Origin: Treponema_C sp050937815
GTDB taxonomy: Bacteria; Spirochaetota; Spirochaetia; Treponematales; Treponemataceae
Assembly: GCF_050937815.1 (NCBI RefSeq)
Contig: NZ_JACDIJ010000004.1
Location: 124,001 to 188,000 of the forward strand
Length of the DNA stretch: 64,000 nucleotides
Direction of reading: 5' to 3'
The translations under genes were made by a program, and so were the position numbers. Each line of letters opens with the position of its first letter. Position 1 is the first letter of the stretch. Under the pieces are notes generated by a model. The model saw only the letters and a program-made list of their open reading frames with translations, had not been told where the DNA came from and ran no database searches. This document shows, piece by piece, positions 61,128 to 64,000 of this stretch.

Positions 61128-61181
61128 CAAGTTCGCCTGAGGCGAACTTGAGTTAAAAACTCACACGGATGTGAGTTTTTA
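61128..61181. repeat. Two consecutive hairpins joined by CTTGAG
   Basis: 61128-61150: CAAGTTCGCC-TGA-GGCGAACTTG (perfect 10 bp). CTTGAG spans 61147-61152. 61154-61181: TAAAAACTCACA-CGGA-TGTGAGTTTTTA (perfect 12 bp). The CGGA loop matches that at 60894. Confidence 0.85.
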
Positions 61182-61218
61182 TGCCCGCCACGGACGGCGG
61201 AAAAAAGCTCTAGATAAT

Positions 61219-61255
61219 GAGATTTGGATGCGGCGTTTCGCCGCATCCAAATCTC
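61219..61255. repeat. 17-bp perfect hairpin beside the IS110 element
   Basis: GAGATTTGGATGCGGCG, TTT and the exact reverse complement give a 17-bp stem with a three-base loop, 22 bp beyond the transposase stop. It could be the target structure of the IS, part of its right end, or a member of the local hairpin family. Confidence 0.8.
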
Positions 61256-61276
61256 CTATGTTTTTTGTCAAGTAGG

Positions 61277-62386
61277 TTATATTGTTTTTCTGCTTGACAG
61301 CTCCCTCTCCTTGTAATGTCTGTCATGTATACGCACACACACTGCTTTATTCATACACAGCGGCCGTGCCGTATATATCTGCTTTGTTTTTATAACTGTA
61401 TACAGCAACTCCGCCATCTTACGCGCTATTGCCGTTATCGACTTTTTCTTGCTCTTGCCCTCAGCACTCATATACAGAAATTTCTGTTTTAGTGGTCCTC
61501 CATTACTACTTCTTACAACAGCCCATGCAGCCTGATACAACAGTGAGCGCACATATGCATTGCCTTTCTTCGCTATACTGCCATACCGATTTATCGTACC
61601 GGAACTGTCTACTCTGGGTACAAGTCCTACATAATTGGCAACCTGTTTTGCATTGCTGAATCGGCTGCCATCTCCTACATACGCACTAAAAGCCAGTGCC
61701 GTTTTATCTCCTACTCCCGGTATCGTCTTTGCACGTTGAATGTTATCATCTTCTTTACATGCTATTTTTATCTTCTCATCTAATACTTGTATCTGTCCTT
61801 CGATTAGCTCAAGCCGTCTGCATAACCGTTGACCTTGTTCAGCTTCATACCCGGTTAATCGCTCAAAAACCGCTGCTCTATGTAGTGCAGTACTTAAATC
61901 CGCTTTCTTTATATCCGTTATCCCGCACTGTAAAAATAAGGCATGCAAGCGATTTATCTCCCGTGTCCTATCCCGTTTTAATACTGCATATTCACTGACC
62001 AATTTCCTTTGGTACATTTCTGTGTCGCTTGGCGGGCTTACTATCGGCAAGTCTTCTTTTTCATACACTTTAATCATACGGGCTAATTTCAGTGCATCTT
62101 CTTTATCCGTCTTTTTTGTGCTTGCATAAATAACGGCTAACGATGACGGGTTTAAGATAACAACCTGACAGCCGATACTTCTCATTTCCTTTTCCATCAC
62201 AAAAACCAAGCTACACGCTTCAATAGCGACGATATCTGCTGCGGTTAATTTAGCATACAGTTTTCTTCTGCCTTCAATGCCTGTTAAGCCGCCTGTGCCG
62301 CCTACTGTGCCTTTTTGATCAAAGTAACGTAGTTCATACGTTCTTTTGCTCAAATCGATTCCAATCCATCTTCCTGTCCCTTGCAT
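61277..62386 (-). CDS. IS110-family DEDD transposase
   Basis: The protein has 369 residues; ATG 62386 is chosen (AAGGAG site, starts MQGTGRWIGIDLSKRTYEL). The RuvC-like DEDD domain shows GIDLSKRTY (Asp), VAIEAC (Glu) and TDKEDALKLARM (Asp, Asp). The C-terminal Transposase_20 domain shows TIPGVGDKTALAFSAYVGD, FSNAKQVANYVGLVPRVDSSG and INRYGSIAKKGNAYVRSLLYQAAW, the last with the catalytic-type Ser. The frame is complete, so the enzyme may be active. A longer frame to 62533 runs into the structured non-coding end and has no ribosome site. Confidence 0.94.
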   Translation of the reverse strand: MQGTGRWIGIDLSKRTYELRYFDQKGTVGGTGGLTGIEGRRKLYAKLTAADIVAIEACSLVFVMEKEMRSIGCQVVILNPSSLAVIYASTKKTDKEDALKLARMIKVYEKEDLPIVSPPSDTEMYQRKLVSEYAVLKRDRTREINRLHALFLQCGITDIKKADLSTALHRAAVFERLTGYEAEQGQRLCRRLELIEGQIQVLDEKIKIACKEDDNIQRAKTIPGVGDKTALAFSAYVGDGSRFSNAKQVANYVGLVPRVDSSGTINRYGSIAKKGNAYVRSLLYQAAWAVVRSSNGGPLKQKFLYMSAEGKSKKKSITAIARKMAELLYTVIKTKQIYTARPLCMNKAVCVRIHDRHYKERELSSRKTI

Positions 62387-62389
62387 ATA

Positions 62390-62690
62390 CTGCTCCTTAT
62401 GTATAAAATAAGGATTGGGAGCAATTACCGGTTTTCTGATCACCGTAACTCCTATTCGCGGTACGCACGATTGACGTGCGGCCGCACTTTGATTCGTGCG
62501 GAGGAATGAATAGTCGTTCCCGTTAGGGAGCAATAAAGACTATTCATTCCGACTGCAACCACTTTATGAGAACGACACCTGAAAGGGTGTCGATTTACGG
62601 CGGCAGGTTTAGGTTAATCTCGAGTACGAGGTTCGCTCTTTGTTATAAAGACTTTCCTCACGTTTTGCGTAAACCTGCTGCCTGCCCCCT
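62390..62690 (-). ncRNA. Candidate IS110 bridge RNA / structured left end
   Basis: Upstream of the transposase, stems occur one after another. 62670-62682 pairs with 62599-62611 (13 bp, one mismatch) around a 58-nt loop. 62574-62591 is GACACC/GGTGTC. 62503-62515 pairs with 62538-62550 (GGAATGAATAGTC/GACTATTCATTCC, perfect) around a 22-nt loop. 62482-62487 pairs with 62496-62501, and 62464-62480 is CGCACG/CGTGCG. IS110 elements are known to encode a bridge RNA with target- and donor-binding loops in this position. Boundaries and guide bases are not assigned. Confidence 0.6.
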
Positions 62691-62741
62691 GGTCCCGTCA
62701 GTCCAGAGTATCATAATTCCCGATAATTAAAAACATATCAT

Positions 62742-62778
62742 CTCGAGTTCAAAACCGAGCAGGAGGCTCGGTTTTGAA
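62742..62778. repeat. CTCGAG-hairpin unit on the far side of the IS110 element
   Basis: CTCGAG (62742-62747) is followed by TTCAAAACCGAGC-AGGAG-GCTCGGTTTTGAA, a perfect 13-bp stem. The first nine arm bases equal those of the hairpin at 60949 (TTCAAAACC). Confidence 0.85.
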
Positions 62779-62888
62779 CCCGTGTATACAAAAAACGCAC
62801 AGAACGGAAAAATCCGCTTTGCGCGTTTGGGTATGAGAATGCTTGTTTGTGTGCTTTTTGAAAATGTAAATTTACAGCTGTCTATCCG

Positions 62889-62958
62889 CGAGTTTCGCCG
62901 GCTGCGCCGCCGAAACTCGTTGCATAAAAGCGAGCTGCCCCGCAGAGAGCTTTTATGC
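62889..62958. repeat. Two back-to-back hairpins with symmetric internal loops
   Basis: 62889-62919: CGAGTTTCG, mismatch C/C, CGGC-TGC-GCCG, then CGAAACTCG. 62922-62958: GCATAAAAGC, GAG/AGA internal loop, CTGC-CCC-GCAG, then GCTTTTATGC. They are only 2 bp apart. Confidence 0.8.
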
Positions 62959-62978
62959 CGGTGCTGAGTGCTGAGTAA

Positions 62979-63276
62979 TTATGGGGGCGCGTTCGGCTTT
63001 GTCAAGTACCTTGACGGTTTTTTGTGCAAAAAAATATGGATGTTGTACCGGTATTACCGTGCATGGGTCCCCTCGTCATAAGGATTTGCGGGCCGCACTA
63101 AGAATGTTCAATACAATTATAATAACCTAATATGCCGTACTCTGCAAGAGTTTAGGAGAAAAAATGTTGAGAATAATTTATAACGGGTAATTAACTCATT
63201 ACCCCTTATCATTTATCCGCACACACGGGCCTTGTGTGCCGTAGCATAAAAACAAAAAATACGCTATAGTTGCGGT
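62979..63276. other. Gene-poor interval before the NfeD-like gene, with a very short ORF
   Basis: It contains GTCAAG-TAC-CTTGAC followed by GGTTTTTT (about 62999-63022, terminator-like on the plus strand). At 63164-63190 there is a strong TTTAGGAG site with an 8-codon frame (MLRIIYNG, stop), either a leader peptide or the remnant start of a lost gene. GGGTAAT/ATTACCC and GCACAC/GTGTGC stems follow before the NfeD-like gene. Confidence 0.45.
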
Positions 63277-63720
63277 ATGAAAGATGTGTTTATTCAAAAT
63301 ATGCCGTGGCTTTGGTTTATTATTGCCGTACTGTGTTTTGTCGCCGAAATGCTGACTATGCAGCTTACGACAATATGGTTTGCAATAGCTGCCCTTATTA
63401 CGGTTTTTGTGTCGCTGTTACCGATACCGCCGGTACTTCAAGTATTTTTATTTTTAATCATTGCCTGCACTCTCTTGATTTTAACCCGTCCCTTTGTCAA
63501 AAAAAAGCTGGAAGCACGAAAAATAAAAACAAACGCCGACAGTCTTATCGGGCAAAAAGCGCTTGTGCTAAAAGACATAGGCGAGTTTGAAAAAGGCGAA
63601 ATAAAAATCGAAGGCAGGGTGTGGACTGCCAAAACCGCAGACGGGACGCTTCTTGCGGCAGGAAACAAATGCATTATTGAAAAAATAGAAGGCGTTACCT
63701 GTATCGTCAAATCGCTGTGA
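63277..63720 (+). CDS. NfeD-like membrane protein
   Basis: The protein has 147 residues. Three membrane helices occupy about residues 8-70 (WLWFIIAVLCFVAEMLTMQLTTIWFAIAALITVFVSLLPI; VLQVFLFLIIACTLLIL), followed by a small OB-fold domain (NADSLIGQKALVLKDIGEFEKGEIKIEGRVWTAKTADGTLLAAGNKCIIEKIEG). This is the short NfeD1b form that pairs with an SPFH protein, as here. It probably supports assembly of SPFH membrane microdomains. The separation from the next gene is 50 bp. Confidence 0.92.
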   Translation: MKDVFIQNMPWLWFIIAVLCFVAEMLTMQLTTIWFAIAALITVFVSLLPIPPVLQVFLFLIIACTLLILTRPFVKKKLEARKIKTNADSLIGQKALVLKDIGEFEKGEIKIEGRVWTAKTADGTLLAAGNKCIIEKIEGVTCIVKSL

Positions 63721-63770
63721 TGTATTGTTGTAATTACACAAATTCTTAATTTATTAATTCAGGAGGAATT

Positions 63771-64000
63771 ATGTCTGTATATGTATTGTTTGCGGTTATT
63801 TTATTGATTGTGATTGTCATCATTCCGAACATCAGAATCGTTCCGCAGTCAAAAGCTTTTATCGTCGAGCGACTGGGCGCTTACATCGCAACCTGGCAGG
63901 TCGGTATTCATGTAAAAATCCCCTTTATCGACCGCATTGCAAACAGGGTTTCGCTTAAAGAGCGGGTACTCGATTTTAAGCCCCAGCCGGTTATTACAAA
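63771..64000 (+). CDS. qmcA: SPFH/stomatin-prohibitin family protein (5' part)
   Basis: The first 76 residues are visible before the window ends. ATG 63771 has a strong AGGAGG site. An N-terminal membrane helix (VLFAVILLIVIVIIPNIRIV) is followed by the SPFH start PQSKAFIVERLGAYIATWQVGIHVKIPFIDRIANRVSLKERVLDFKPQPVIT, closest in style to QmcA/stomatin. It likely forms large membrane rings with its NfeD partner and may modulate proteases. The gene symbol is tentative. Confidence 0.88.
   Translation, partial: MSVYVLFAVILLIVIVIIPNIRIVPQSKAFIVERLGAYIATWQVGIHVKIPFIDRIANRVSLKERVLDFKPQPVIT

Larger units (their letters stand above)
61277..62690 (-). mobile_element. IS110-family insertion sequence (ends approximate)
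   Basis: It consists of the transposase plus about 300 bp of structured non-coding sequence upstream of it. IS110 elements lack terminal inverted repeats and target-site duplications, so exact ends cannot be read here; the right end probably extends a few tens of bases beyond 61277. The surroundings are a gene-poor, hairpin-rich zone holding a GroEL scrap and an Rpn-type gene. Confidence 0.75.

Noticed and set aside
62387..62533. Extended N-terminus of the IS110 transposase
   Set aside because: The extra 49 residues translate the structured non-coding end; the family begins near GIDLSKRTY, and an AAGGAG site supports the ATG at 62386.
59333..62958. CRISPR array as explanation for the repeated hairpins
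   Set aside because: Stem sequences differ from unit to unit, spacing is irregular, and no cas genes are present.
62782..62967. 61-codon plus-strand frame downstream of the IS110 left end
   Set aside because: Most of it is the translation of two adjacent perfect hairpins (62889-62958); no ribosome site and no protein-like composition.

Overview
The window looks like chromosome of a host-associated treponeme (Spirochaetes). The evidence is treponeme-style signal peptides and lipoboxes, giant Ig-like surface proteins, a LolA-like carrier with a paired outer-membrane barrel, tripartite tricarboxylate (TctABC) and Rbs-type transporters, and a GroEL tail ending GGMGGMDGMY. Base composition is intermediate, with a clearly more A+T-rich stretch at about 46.1-52.9 kb. 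Genus is an inference from protein character; I could not run a search.

Layout. 1-10.7 kb (minus): two giant Ig-like envelope proteins, the upstream one ending in a probable outer-membrane beta-barrel. 11.1-15.9 kb: a FecBCD-type metal or metal-chelate importer with a methyltransferase and an FmdE-family protein, facing a His-rich CsoR/RcnR-type metal sensor. 16-20.5 kb: a Dus tRNA-modifying enzyme, a toxin-antitoxin-like HELGH protease pair, two lipoproteins, tRNA-Pro(CGG) and tRNA-Asp(GTC), and a bacteriohemerythrin. 20.6-24.2 kb: sugar nucleotidyltransferase, ManA, a membrane TPR protein and an Rpn-type PD-(D/E)XK protein. 24.4-34.9 kb: an EF-G paralogue with altered GTPase motifs, then bacterial alpha-2-macroglobulin with PBP1C. 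35.1-42.2 kb: a LacI-controlled catabolic operon (TctCBA, two Gfo/Idh/MocA dehydrogenases, a sugar isomerase-like protein). 42.3-46 kb: purine nucleoside phosphorylase, an SNF-type symporter and a MATE exporter.

46-53 kb is an A+T-rich ribose-type islet (rbsR-rbsD-btpA-like-rbsK-rbsA-rbsC-rbsB). It is bounded by a perfect 37-bp direct repeat of the 3' end of the MATE gene, so it appears to have inserted there and supplied the MATE gene with a new C-terminus. 53.2-59.3 kb: a Lol/Mac-like ATPase, two FtsX-type permeases, a LolA-like periplasmic carrier and an outer-membrane barrel, which together could span the whole envelope. 59.3-63 kb is a scar region: a GroEL 3' fragment, a second Rpn-type gene, an IS110-family transposase with a highly structured upstream non-coding end (candidate bridge RNA), and an array of at least a dozen tight hairpins. 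63.3-64 kb: an NfeD-like protein followed by an SPFH/stomatin protein cut by the window end.

The most interesting items are the MATE-anchored rbs islet, the hairpin array with its CTCGAG/CTTGAG spacer, the IS110 candidate bridge RNA, the Ig-repeat protein fused to a C-terminal barrel, the five-gene lipid or lipoprotein export module, and the FmdE metal locus.
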